From the NCBI RefSeq assembly GCF_947301925.1, contig NZ_CAMYUE010000004.1, positions 62,001 through 126,000 of the forward strand: DNA of 64,000 nucleotides, in the 5' to 3' direction. The position numbers were made by a program, and so were the translations under genes. The notes beneath the pieces were generated by a model. It did no database searches and had not been told where the DNA came from. It was given only the letters and a program-made list of their open reading frames with translations. Positions within the stretch are counted from its first letter, which is position 1. The number at the start of each line of letters is the position of its first letter. Positions 51,477-59,475 of the stretch are shown piece by piece. Source of the stretch: an uncultured Ruminococcus sp. (GTDB lineage Bacteria; Bacillota; Clostridia; Oscillospirales; Ruminococcaceae).

Positions 51477-52406
51477 TTACCCCTCCTGTCTTTCTGTATT
51501 GTTCTTTCTGCATGAATACCACAGCAGTACAGCCGCAGCAGCTGTCACAGCGGCGGTGGGCAGACTTGCCTCTATGCCGTATCTGCCGCCGTTGAGAAGG
51601 CTTTCGCCCGCTGTACGCATATTTATTACCGATGACGCTGTTCCCTGACTTCCGCTGAGATCGAGTCCCAGAACGCAGGCAAGGAAGTAATTCCAGAGAG
51701 TGTGCAGTCCGCAGGCTGCCCATATGCTCCCCGTGCGCAGGGTGATGAACGAGAAAACGCATGATATGACAATAAGGCAGAGTATCCCCGAGATCATATA
51801 CACGGGCTCCGAGGCGCTCAGCGTTGAAAGGTGGGGGATAATGAACGCAAATGTATTTGCTGCCACAGCAAGCGGAAGAGACACCTTGTCCTTCAGTGAG
51901 CCGAAAACGAGGCCTCTGCAAAGGAATTCCTCCGCGGAGCTCTGAACGGCGTATCCGCCCAGCAGCAGCACGGACATTTTAACGTCAAAAGCCGTGGATA
52001 TCCCCTCATAGGTGATACTGCCCGTGAGCATTATGACAACGATGCAGACAAACAGCAGTCCTGCGCCCATAGCAGCGCCCATGAGCCAGCTGCCCGCATT
52101 TTTTGCGATGCCCGTTTCCGAGGGCTTCTTCTTTTCTATAAGCTTGCGGTAAAGGACGGCGGCTGCGATCATTGCGATCATGCCGTACAGTCCCAGCAGC
52201 TCCATAACGCTGTCGCCGAAGGTCTCTCCCTGTGACAGATCCTTTCCGCAGGCGGCCATGATACCAATGATGATAAGGTTGCCTGCAAGCATACCTGCCG
52301 CGTAGCACAGAAAGAATGCCAGCAGCTTCTTGACCGCCAGCAGACCCGATGACATATCCGTATCGTTGTTGAACGGACTGAGCTTGTGAATGATACTTTT
52401 CTTCAT
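51477..52406 (-). CDS. CPBP-family intramembrane metalloprotease
   Basis: A 309-aa protein with about eight TM segments and the CPBP (CAAX/Abi) motifs: EEFLCRG near residue 160 and H-x-L-x-N (HTLWN) near 242, with an intervening conserved His (PHLS) near 193. Members cut within membranes or act in bacteriocin immunity. It forms a two-gene unit with the XRE gene. Their insertion between ilvB and ilvN is unusual. A palindrome at 52510-52537 lies upstream. Confidence 0.9.
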   Translation of the reverse strand: MKKSIIHKLSPFNNDTDMSSGLLAVKKLLAFFLCYAAGMLAGNLIIIGIMAACGKDLSQGETFGDSVMELLGLYGMIAMIAAAVLYRKLIEKKKPSETGIAKNAGSWLMGAAMGAGLLFVCIVVIMLTGSITYEGISTAFDVKMSVLLLGGYAVQSSAEEFLCRGLVFGSLKDKVSLPLAVAANTFAFIIPHLSTLSASEPVYMISGILCLIVISCVFSFITLRTGSIWAACGLHTLWNYFLACVLGLDLSGSQGTASSVINMRTAGESLLNGGRYGIEASLPTAAVTAAAAVLLWYSCRKNNTERQEG

Positions 52407-52421
52407 AAATGATTCCTCCTT

Positions 52422-52438
52422 CTATCGCTGAGCGATAG
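52422..52438. promoter_or_regulatory. perfect hairpin adjoining the CPBP ribosome binding site
   Basis: CTATCGCT-G-AGCGATAG, directly upstream of AAGGAGG of the CPBP gene on the minus strand. It could limit ribosome access; on the plus strand it is followed by TTTTT but no gene reads that way. Confidence 0.45.
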
Positions 52439-52509
52439 TTTTTCTGATGAATCCATAGTATCATTTCCGGCTCCTGAAAGTCTACCAAGCGGCGCAGGAA
52501 ATCCGTCAA

Positions 52510-52537
52510 CGGAGGTTAACATTTGCGTTAACGTCCG
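52510..52537. promoter_or_regulatory. candidate XRE operator upstream of the CPBP-XRE pair
   Basis: CGGACGTTAAC-GCAAAT-GTTAACCTCCG (minus strand), an 11-bp inverted repeat with one mismatch. A TTGACG (52504-52509) directly adjoins it, though no good -10 follows at 17 bp. Confidence 0.5.
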
Positions 52538-52578
52538 TTGCATTGCCTGTTTTTCGGGAAAAATCGGCAAGGCCTGTT

Positions 52579-54261
52579 TTAATCTATCTTTGTGATAAGA
52601 TCCTCTGCCGAACCCCATGGGGGAAGCATCGGAAGCACAGCCCTGTCGCAGTCAACTGCGCAGTCGATAACGAAGGGACCCTCGCAGGCGAAGGCTTCCG
52701 CGGCCAGCTTTTTCAGCTGATCGGTGTTCTCGGCGCGGCCGCCTTTTGCACCGAAGGCCACGGCCAGCTTTGTGAAGTCGGTGCTTCTGCCGAGAGTGGT
52801 ATTTGAATAGCGTCTGTCAAAGAACAGGGTCTGCCACTGGCGGACCATGCCGAGAACGCCGTTGTTCATTATAACTATAACCACGGGGGTGTTCTGTGAT
52901 ACCGCTGTTGCCAGCTCGTTCAGGTTCATGCCGAAGCTGCCGTCGCCGGTGAAGAGCACGGCTCTCCTGCCTGTTGCGGCGCAGGCGCCTATGGCAGCTC
53001 CGAGGCCGTAGCCCATAGTGCCCAGACCTCCGCTTGTGATGAAGGAACGGGGCCTTTTCAGGGGATAGCGCTGGGCCGTCCACATCTGATGCTGACCTAC
53101 GTCCGTAGTGATGATAGTGTTCTCGTCGGCGAAGGAGCTGACGATATCTATAATATCATAGGGATCAATGGTATCCGCCGCATTTCTGCGGTTTTCCTCA
53201 GTTCGGAGAGCCTCCTCGGCCCTGAGCTCCGCTATGCGCTCCGCCCACTGAGGGTGTTTTTTCTCCTCCACCATGGATATGAGACGTTCTGCCGCGTCGG
53301 TGATATCGCCCTTTATGGCCAGATCGGCGGCTATATTCTTATGGAGCTCCGCTCCGTCGATATCTATGTGGATTATACGGGCGCCCTTATCACGGGGAGA
53401 GCTGCTGCCCGTAGCTCTGTTGCTGAAGCGCACTCCCAGCGCGATGATAAGGTCTGCCTCGGCTCCCGCCATAGTGGAGGCATAGTGGCCGTGCATACCC
53501 TGCATACCCAGGAATTTCGGGTGATCGGAGGGTACGGCCGAGAGTCCCATAAGGGAGCTTCCCATGGGCGCGTCTGTCTTATCGGCCAGGGCAAGCAGCT
53601 GCGCCGAGGCTTTTCCGCTGATAATGCCGCCGCCGAAGTAGATATAAGGCCTTTCAGCGCTGTTAATCATATCCGCGGCCTTTTTCAGCTTTTCCTCCGG
53701 GGCGAAGCTGAGGGGATAGGGGATGACGGGCTGGGCGTTGGCCTCGAATTCGTACAGAGCGGTCTGCACGTCCTTGGGGATATCAACGAGAACAGGTCCC
53801 GGACGTCCCGATTTTGCTATCTTGAAGGCGGTGCGGAGGGTATCCGCAAGCTCGCCTATATCCTTGACTATGAAGTTGTGCTTGGTGATGGGCATGGTAA
53901 TGCCGACGATGTCCACCTCCTGGAAGCTGTCGCTGCCTATCATGCTGCATGAGACATTTCCCGTGACAGCCACCATGGGAACGGAATCCAGGTATGCCGT
54001 AGCTATGCCCGTTACGAGATTTGTGGCTCCGGGGCCTGATGTGGCGATGACAACGCCCACCTTGCCCGTAGCTCTTGCGTAGCCGTCGGCCGCATGAGCG
54101 GCGCCCTGTTCGTGGGCGGTGATTATCTGTTTTATGCGGTCGCGGGCGCTGTACAGCTCGTCAAACAGGTCGATGACCTGGCCGCCCGGGTAGCCGAAAA
54201 CGGTGTCGCAGCCCTGTTCGATAAGGGTCTCGACAACTATCTTTGCACCTGATATTTTCAT
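52579..54261 (-). CDS. ilvB: acetolactate synthase catalytic subunit
   Basis: A 560-aa ThDP enzyme that makes acetolactate or acetohydroxybutyrate for valine, leucine and isoleucine. The catalytic Glu lies in AHEQGAAHAADGYAR near residues 50-64, the FAD-type middle domain in the centre, and the ThDP-Mg motif GDGSFGMNLNELAT near 448 with NNGVLG. Length and order are standard. The start ATG is preceded by a long leader containing an inverted-repeat element. Confidence 0.97.
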   Translation of the reverse strand: MKISGAKIVVETLIEQGCDTVFGYPGGQVIDLFDELYSARDRIKQIITAHEQGAAHAADGYARATGKVGVVIATSGPGATNLVTGIATAYLDSVPMVAVTGNVSCSMIGSDSFQEVDIVGITMPITKHNFIVKDIGELADTLRTAFKIAKSGRPGPVLVDIPKDVQTALYEFEANAQPVIPYPLSFAPEEKLKKAADMINSAERPYIYFGGGIISGKASAQLLALADKTDAPMGSSLMGLSAVPSDHPKFLGMQGMHGHYASTMAGAEADLIIALGVRFSNRATGSSSPRDKGARIIHIDIDGAELHKNIAADLAIKGDITDAAERLISMVEEKKHPQWAERIAELRAEEALRTEENRRNAADTIDPYDIIDIVSSFADENTIITTDVGQHQMWTAQRYPLKRPRSFITSGGLGTMGYGLGAAIGACAATGRRAVLFTGDGSFGMNLNELATAVSQNTPVVIVIMNNGVLGMVRQWQTLFFDRRYSNTTLGRSTDFTKLAVAFGAKGGRAENTDQLKKLAAEAFACEGPFVIDCAVDCDRAVLPMLPPWGSAEDLITKID

Positions 54262-54308
54262 AGCATCAGTATCCTTTACTTTGATGTAGATGAGAGTTTA
54301 GAATCAAG

Positions 54309-54391
54309 AGTTGAGAGTTAATGTGTTTGCTCCGCTCACATAATTTAAAGCTATCACCGTAAGGCGAAACCGCAAACGGGAACTCTCAACT
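54309..54391. repeat. inverted-repeat element in the ilvB leader
   Basis: AGTTGAGAGTT (54309-54319) and AACTCTCAACT (54381-54391) form perfect 11-bp ends of an 83-bp element, with further related sequence outside. It lies between the ilvB promoter and start codon and has no coding capacity. It is probably a small non-autonomous palindromic element. Confidence 0.7.
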
Positions 54392-54430
54392 TTCAACTGA
54401 TCTTGCGCTGCTGCGCAAATTTACGATTTA

Positions 54431-54459
54431 ATAGTAACATTTTACGGCGCTAAAATCAA
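54431..54459 (-). promoter_or_regulatory. promoter of ilvB
   Basis: Minus strand TTGATT (54454-54459), 17-bp spacer, TACTAT (54431-54436). Confidence 0.6.
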
Positions 54460-54515
54460 TAGTCAGACGTTTTTTTAGGCAATATACACGCATGAACGCA
54501 CCTGTATTTGTGCAA

Positions 54516-56180
54516 TCAGCCTGCACTGAGCATATTGTTCACTGCGCTGACCAGAGCCTTTACCGAGGAGGTTATGATATCGTTGTCGATACCCGTGCCC
54601 CAGAAGCTCTTTCCTGCGCCCGTGACTATCTCCACATAGGACACAGCCTTTGAAGCAGAACCTACCTCGAGAGCGTGCTCGGTGTAGGAGTTGAGGCTGT
54701 AATCCGCGTTCGTGTAGGAGCGTATGGCATTGCTGACAGCGTCCAGACGTCCGTTTCCTGTATCGGTGACGGTGACGTTCCTGCCGTTATAGATGAAGCT
54801 GATAGTGGCTTCGATACCGTTGCGCTGTACGAAGTGGGTCTCGGTAATTTTTATGGGCGATACTATATCCACATAGTTCGTCTTGAATATCTCGTATACC
54901 TCGTCGGGGAGGAGCTCCTTGTGCTTGCGGTCGGATATGCCCTTGACGAGATATCCCACACTCTCGCGCATCTTCCTGGGAAGATCGTAGCCGAAGCGCG
55001 TTTCCAGTATATAGCCGATACCGCCCTTGCCTGACTGGCTGTTGATGCGGATAACGTCGGATTCGTACTCTCTGCCGATATCCGTGGGATCCAGCGGCAG
55101 ATAGGGTACGTTCCAGATGGTCTCGCCCTTTTCCTCCCGCCATTTCATGCCCTTGGCGATAGCGTCCTGATGTGAGCCGCTGAAGGCTGCGAATACCAGC
55201 TTTCCCGAATAGGGCTGGCGCTCGTATATGCCCATGCGAGTGACTCTTGTGAACAGCTCCGATACGGAGGGGATATCATTCAGCTCCAGCTGCGGATCAA
55301 CGCCCTGGGAGTACATATTCATAGCCAGTGTTACTATATCCACGTTTCCCGTGCGCTCGCCGTTGCCGAAGAGAGTTCCCTCAACGCGGTCGGCGCCTGC
55401 CAGGAGTCCCATCTCCGTATCCGCCACGGCACAGCCGCGGTCGTTGTGGGGGTGGAGTGAAACTATTACGTTTTCGCGGTATTTCAGGTTTTCGCACATA
55501 TACTCTATCTGGTTTGCGTAGACATGGGGCATTGAGAGCTGCACCGTTACGGGGAGATTGATTATGACCTTGTCTTCAGGAGTTGGCTGCCATACGTCCA
55601 GAACGGCGTTACAGACCTCCAGGGCGAATTCGGGCTCAGTACCTGTGAAGCTCTCGGGGGAATACTCAAAGCTGTAGCAGCCCTCGTATCTCTCGCGGTA
55701 CTCCTTGCAGAGCTCAGCGCCGCTGACGGCTATTTCCTTTATCTCCTCCCTGCTTTTGCGGAAAACCTGCTCGCGCTGAGCCTTCGATGTGGAGTTGTAC
55801 AGGTGTACTATTGCCCTTTTGCAGCCCTTCAGCGCCTCGAAGGTCTTTTCGATTATATGCTCCCTCGACTGGGTCAGCACCTGTATGGTCACGTCGTCGG
55901 GAATGAGATCCTGCTCGATGAGGGTGCGGCAGAAGTCGTACTCGGTCTCCGAGGCGGCAGGGAAGCCTATCTCGATCTCCTTGAAGCCGATATCCACCAG
56001 CATCTGGAAGAATTCCAGCTTCTCCCCAAGGCTCATGGGGATTATGAGTGCCTGATTTCCGTCGCGGAGATCCACGCTGCACCATATGGGCGCCTTGTCG
56101 ATATAGGATCTCTGAGTCCATTTCATCGCGGTTTTCGGCGCTTCAAAGAATTGTCTTGTGTACTTGTTGACGTTTTTCAT
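54516..56180 (-). CDS. leuA: 2-isopropylmalate synthase (long form)
   Basis: A 554-aa enzyme that condenses 2-ketoisovalerate with acetyl-CoA, the committed step to leucine. WCSVDLRDGNQALI near residues 32-45 and SLHPHNDRGCA near 235 carry the metal-binding residues, and the C-terminal LeuA regulatory domain (about 420-550) is present. The length fits the alpha-IPMS type with the longer barrel. The start is ATG at 56180 after GGAGGTAAT; the frame continuing to 56255 runs through the T-box terminator. Controlled by the leucine T-box upstream. Confidence 0.96.
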   Translation of the reverse strand: MKNVNKYTRQFFEAPKTAMKWTQRSYIDKAPIWCSVDLRDGNQALIIPMSLGEKLEFFQMLVDIGFKEIEIGFPAASETEYDFCRTLIEQDLIPDDVTIQVLTQSREHIIEKTFEALKGCKRAIVHLYNSTSKAQREQVFRKSREEIKEIAVSGAELCKEYRERYEGCYSFEYSPESFTGTEPEFALEVCNAVLDVWQPTPEDKVIINLPVTVQLSMPHVYANQIEYMCENLKYRENVIVSLHPHNDRGCAVADTEMGLLAGADRVEGTLFGNGERTGNVDIVTLAMNMYSQGVDPQLELNDIPSVSELFTRVTRMGIYERQPYSGKLVFAAFSGSHQDAIAKGMKWREEKGETIWNVPYLPLDPTDIGREYESDVIRINSQSGKGGIGYILETRFGYDLPRKMRESVGYLVKGISDRKHKELLPDEVYEIFKTNYVDIVSPIKITETHFVQRNGIEATISFIYNGRNVTVTDTGNGRLDAVSNAIRSYTNADYSLNSYTEHALEVGSASKAVSYVEIVTGAGKSFWGTGIDNDIITSSVKALVSAVNNMLSAG

Positions 56181-56229
56181 ATGATTACCTCCATTCCGAT
56201 CCGTACTGCCTGTCAGCAGGAGGGTAATA

Positions 56230-56506
56230 AAAAAGTCTCCTCCATGCATTGGCATGGAAGAGACGAAGTTACTTCAGCACTCCGTGGTACCACTCTTCTT
56301 GATGTAAAAAGCTACACCCACTCATCTGCGTCGGATCAACGCATATCTCTGTAACGGGAGCGCCCGTCCGAGCCTACTTGAAGCGTGCTTCTTTTGGTCG
56401 GCTGCTCGGGGAGGAGTTATGACCTGTACCTGTCTGCCGGCTTTCACCTGCCGCCGGCTCTCTGTGAAGACCCATACAAGCTTTTATTCCCTTCATCGCA
56501 TTTATT
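56230..56506 (-). ncRNA. leucine T-box riboswitch leader of leuA
   Basis: Read on the minus strand. Stem I has AGAGAG (56458-56463) and GGUGAAAGCCGGC (56436-56448). The specifier region AUAA-CUC-CUCCCC gives a leucine codon CUC at 56414-56416. The T-box sequence AGAGUGGUACCACGG lies in 56281-56300. The terminator GUCUCUUCCAUGCC ... GCAUGGAGGAGAC with U-run is at 56230-56263. Uncharged tRNA-Leu would stabilise the antiterminator and allow leuA transcription. Confidence 0.92.
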
Positions 56507-56512
56507 ATTTGT

Positions 56513-56541
56513 ATTATACCGCATAAAAGTGCATTTGTCAA
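56513..56541 (-). promoter_or_regulatory. promoter of the leu T-box/leuA unit
   Basis: Minus strand TTGACA (56536-56541), 17-bp spacer, TATAAT (56513-56518). Confidence 0.88.
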
Positions 56542-56569
56542 GACCCGTTTCCGATTTATGTCCAAGTAG

Positions 56570-56827
56570 TCAAACGGGAGCTTTACTGCCGCAGTCCGGG
56601 CAGAAATTGGTATTGCAGTCCCTGCCGCAGGAGCATTTCCAGGGTTTTGGAGGAGCCTTTGCTCCGCACTCGGGACAGAAATTGGTGCTGTTCTCCATAC
56701 CGCACAGGCACAGCCATTTATCGCCGTTCCATACGCGGGGCTGTCTGTTGTCGGCAGCCATGCGGAAGAGCTCGTCGGCTCTTGTCATATACTGAAGTCC
56801 CATAACGGGAAAACCGTAGATAAACAT
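56570..56827 (-). CDS. small protein with two zinc ribbons
   Basis: An 85-aa protein. After a hydrophobic-amphipathic start (MFIYGFPVMGLQYM) it has WLCLCGMENSTNFCPECG and WKCSCGRDCNTNFCPDCG, two rubredoxin-knuckle zinc ribbons of near-identical spacing. It follows a 47-aa membrane protein by ten bases, with the ribosome binding site GAGGTG overlapping that gene's stop. The pairing with an AIM24-like gene suggests a shared membrane or stress role, but the function is unknown. Confidence 0.85.
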   Translation of the reverse strand: MFIYGFPVMGLQYMTRADELFRMAADNRQPRVWNGDKWLCLCGMENSTNFCPECGAKAPPKPWKCSCGRDCNTNFCPDCGSKAPV

Positions 56828-56837
56828 AAGCTACACC

Positions 56838-56981
56838 TCACTGCTGTGACTTTATATAGTCGGCTATCCTGTATATACCGTAGAACACCCAGATTATCCA
56901 TGATATAGCCCACAGTCCCGTAAATACGCTGAAAAGCAGGTATACCGCGGCAACGGCTGCGGCTATGAGCCAGTGTTTCAT
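56838..56981 (-). CDS. 47-aa membrane protein
   Basis: ATG at 56981 shares one base with the stop of the upstream AIM24-like gene, so translation is coupled. The peptide starts MKHWLIAAAVAAVYLLF and is almost wholly hydrophobic and aromatic, with one or two TM helices (about 4-19 and 22-38) and a hydrophilic end IADYIKSQQ. It is too short for routine ORF calling. The exact fit between two genes and the regular composition support it being real. No family recognised. Confidence 0.7.
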   Translation of the reverse strand: MKHWLIAAAVAAVYLLFSVFTGLWAISWIIWVFYGIYRIADYIKSQQ

Positions 56982-57655
56982 CAGCGCTTGGGAGCCAGTG
57001 CGAGGATCTTGCCTGCGAAGTCGTTGAAGTTCTGGGTCTGGAGTATTACCTTTCCGGGACCTGTAAGGCGTGTGAGGAAGAGTCCCTCTCCGCCGAGGAA
57101 TATATTGCTGAGGCCCTTTACGGTCTCGATCTCGTACTGAACAGTGGGCTCGAAGGCAACGACGTTGCCTGTATCTACCTTGAGTATCTCGCCGGGAGCA
57201 AGAGTGCGCTCTACCATATCGCCGTCAACTTCAAGGAAAGCCATGCCCTGGCCGAAGAGCTGCTGAAGGATGAAGCCCTCGCCGCCGAAAAGGCCTGCTG
57301 TGAATTTCTTTGTGAATACTGCTTTCAGGTCTACAGTCTGCTCTGCGCAGAGGAAAGCGCCCTTCTGGCAGATAAGACCGCCCTGTGTTATATTAACGGG
57401 AACTACCGAGCCGGGCACTGTGGAGCCGAAAGCTATCTTTGCTCCTGCCACCTCGGCGGTGTAGTTGGCCATGAATATCGATTCGCCTGTGAACATTCTT
57501 CCAAGGCTTCTGCCGAGTCCTCCCCTTGCGTTTGTCGACATCTTGATGCCCTGTGTCTGCCAGATCATACCGCCTGACTGTGTAAACATTGATTCTCCTG
57601 CATTGAGTTCACATTCAACAGCGGGAACTGTCTGACCGATTATAGTATATCTCAT
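56981..57655 (-). CDS. TIGR00266/AIM24-family protein
   Basis: A 224-aa beta-rich protein. GESMFTQSGGMIWQTQG near 20-36, GLGRSLGRMFTGESIFMANYTA near 46-67 and the C-terminal GEGLFLTRLTGPGKVILQTQ are characteristic. Family members have a double-stranded beta-helix fold and no known enzyme activity. The C-terminal region, glycine-rich, ends in NFNDFAGKI. It is first in a three-gene unit with the 47-aa membrane protein and the zinc-ribbon protein. Confidence 0.92.
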   Translation of the reverse strand: MRYTIIGQTVPAVECELNAGESMFTQSGGMIWQTQGIKMSTNARGGLGRSLGRMFTGESIFMANYTAEVAGAKIAFGSTVPGSVVPVNITQGGLICQKGAFLCAEQTVDLKAVFTKKFTAGLFGGEGFILQQLFGQGMAFLEVDGDMVERTLAPGEILKVDTGNVVAFEPTVQYEIETVKGLSNIFLGGEGLFLTRLTGPGKVILQTQNFNDFAGKILALAPKR

Positions 57656-57709
57656 ACGGACATACCCTCCTTACATAAAAATTATATTAAAGCGAAGGCG
57701 CGGTAGCCT

Positions 57710-58693
57710 TTACGCTTTTATCCTGCACAGATTCGCCTCTCCCGAGCTAAGCTCCCTTATTTCCCCCGAGGGGAGCCTTACGATGAGGTTGGCATTGTCG
57801 TCGATGCCGAGAGCTTCGCCTATAATGGCCTCGGTGCCGATATTGGCGGTGATTATATTGCCTGTGAGCATTTCGCGCTCCCTGTATTTTATGAGGAAGC
57901 TCCTGTCCTCGATCATGCCCAGGTATACCTCCAGCTTGTTGAGAAGCTCCGCGCACAGCCTGTTCCTGTTGATGACAAGGCCTGTTTCGTCCTCGATGGA
58001 GGTGGCTTTCTTTTTCAGCTCGCTGTCGAAGCAGTCCTTTATGCTCCTGACATTTATGCCTATACCGATAACGGCGCAGTCCAGAACGCGCATTTCCAGG
58101 CCGAGAGAGGCCTCGGTGAGTATGCCGCATATCTTCTTGCCGTTCATATACAGGTCGTTGACCCATTTTATCATGACATGGTTCCCGCAGAAGGTCTCGA
58201 CGGCCTCGGCTGCCGCACAGGCGGCTGCGGCGGTTATCATGGGCGCAAAGCTGAGATCGAAATGGGGTCGCACCAGTATGCTGACATAGAGCCCCGTACC
58301 CGACGGAGACTCGAATTTCCGACCTATCCTACCCCTTCCTGCCGTCTGTCTGTCAGCTACCACCGCAGTGCCGTGGGGGGACTTTTCGGTCTCCAGCTCA
58401 CGGGCGATGTTATTGGTGGAATCGACGGTACCGAACACCTTCAGCACCTTGCCTATCTTACGGGTATTGAGATAGGGGGAGATGAGGTTTTCCGAAAGAA
58501 TGTTGTTGTCGTGATTGAGTTTGTATCCTTTTGAGGTCACTGATGTTATTGAGAAGCCCTCTGCTTCGAGAGATTTAACGGCCTTCCAGACAGCGTTGCG
58601 GCTTACGCCCAGCTTTTCTGCAAGAGCGGCGCCCGAAATGAATTCGCCGTTAGCCTCGGCGAGGGTAGAGAGCAGTTCGGACTTGACGTTCAT
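57710..58693 (-). CDS. birA: biotin-protein ligase with repressor domain
   Basis: A 327-aa bifunctional BirA. The N-terminal winged helix (residues 1-65, SGAALAEKLGVSRNAVWKAV) precedes a ligase domain with GTVDSTNNIARE near 88, GRGRIGRKFESPSG near 118-131 and KWVNDLYMNGKKICG near 175-189, plus a C-terminal SH3-like cap. It biotinylates carboxylases and may repress biotin genes. No biotin operon is nearby. Confidence 0.95.
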   Translation of the reverse strand: MNVKSELLSTLAEANGEFISGAALAEKLGVSRNAVWKAVKSLEAEGFSITSVTSKGYKLNHDNNILSENLISPYLNTRKIGKVLKVFGTVDSTNNIARELETEKSPHGTAVVADRQTAGRGRIGRKFESPSGTGLYVSILVRPHFDLSFAPMITAAAACAAAEAVETFCGNHVMIKWVNDLYMNGKKICGILTEASLGLEMRVLDCAVIGIGINVRSIKDCFDSELKKKATSIEDETGLVINRNRLCAELLNKLEVYLGMIEDRSFLIKYREREMLTGNIITANIGTEAIIGEALGIDDNANLIVRLPSGEIRELSSGEANLCRIKA

Positions 58694-58798
58694 GTTACGG
58701 ATGTTCCTTTCGGTAATATTAACAATATTTTACCACAAAAAAAGAGATAATGCAAGATATAAACAGAAAAAGTTATAAAAATAAGCTGACAGGCAACA

Positions 58799-58827
58799 AA
58801 AAAAGACGGTTTTCCCGTCTTTTCCGA
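58799..58827 (-). terminator. terminator after the 172-aa membrane protein gene
   Basis: Minus strand AAAAGACGG-GAAAA-CCGTCTTTT continuing into TTTT. Confidence 0.85.
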
Positions 58828-58848
58828 TGTATAATTGAGCTGTCGGCC

Positions 58849-59367
58849 TCATATGATCGGCGGTGCAGGAGCGTCCTTCTCCGCCTTTTTCCTGCGGCGC
58901 TGCTCCCTCTGTCCGTATGAGCACAGCTGTACTGCCGCCAGAACCGCACACAGCAAGGCAGGTATGATACAGGGCATTATCCTTGAGGTATACATCTCGC
59001 TTATGGGCAGCAGGGTATATTTGTCCGTCCAGCCGCTGCGGTCGGCGTGGTCGGCGAGCTTCTTCAGCATGACCATGCACAGGGCAAGTCCGCTTAGGGA
59101 AAAAGCTATCGCAAGTATATCGGGAAGATCCCTGCGTATAAGGCACAGGAAGGCTCCCGCGGTCATAAGAGCAGCGGCTGCTATGAAAAAAATGCCTGTT
59201 TTTTCCATTTCTTCGCCGTAGCTTGCGCGGTTGGAGATGAGTCCCGCTCCCGTGAGGGCAGGCATTGCGCAGGAAAACCACAGACTCAGCACGAGCATGA
59301 CGGCTTTTGCGGCCGTAAGCAGCGGAGATCTTTTCCGCGGAAGCTTTTTCATATTTTTTGTGTTCAT
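58849..59367 (-). CDS. four-TM membrane protein of unknown function
   Basis: A 172-aa protein with a basic N-terminus (MNTKNMKKLPRKR), about four TM segments (near 18-38, 57-75, 80-97 and 128-148) and a charged, Pro-rich C-terminus (RRRKKAEKDAPAPP). No family recognised. The start is ATG at 59367, with GGAG six bases before it, rather than the ATG at 59379, which has none. It is divergent from spoIVB. Confidence 0.8.
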   Translation of the reverse strand: MNTKNMKKLPRKRSPLLTAAKAVMLVLSLWFSCAMPALTGAGLISNRASYGEEMEKTGIFFIAAAALMTAGAFLCLIRRDLPDILAIAFSLSGLALCMVMLKKLADHADRSGWTDKYTLLPISEMYTSRIMPCIIPALLCAVLAAVQLCSYGQREQRRRKKAEKDAPAPPII

Positions 59368-59475
59368 TTCTGACTCCATATGTATTTTTCGGCTGTGACT
59401 GATTCTCAATCATAATCCCGCACCGCCGAAGCATAATATATATGTTCCCCCGGGAACACGAAAGGAAAAGAAAAA

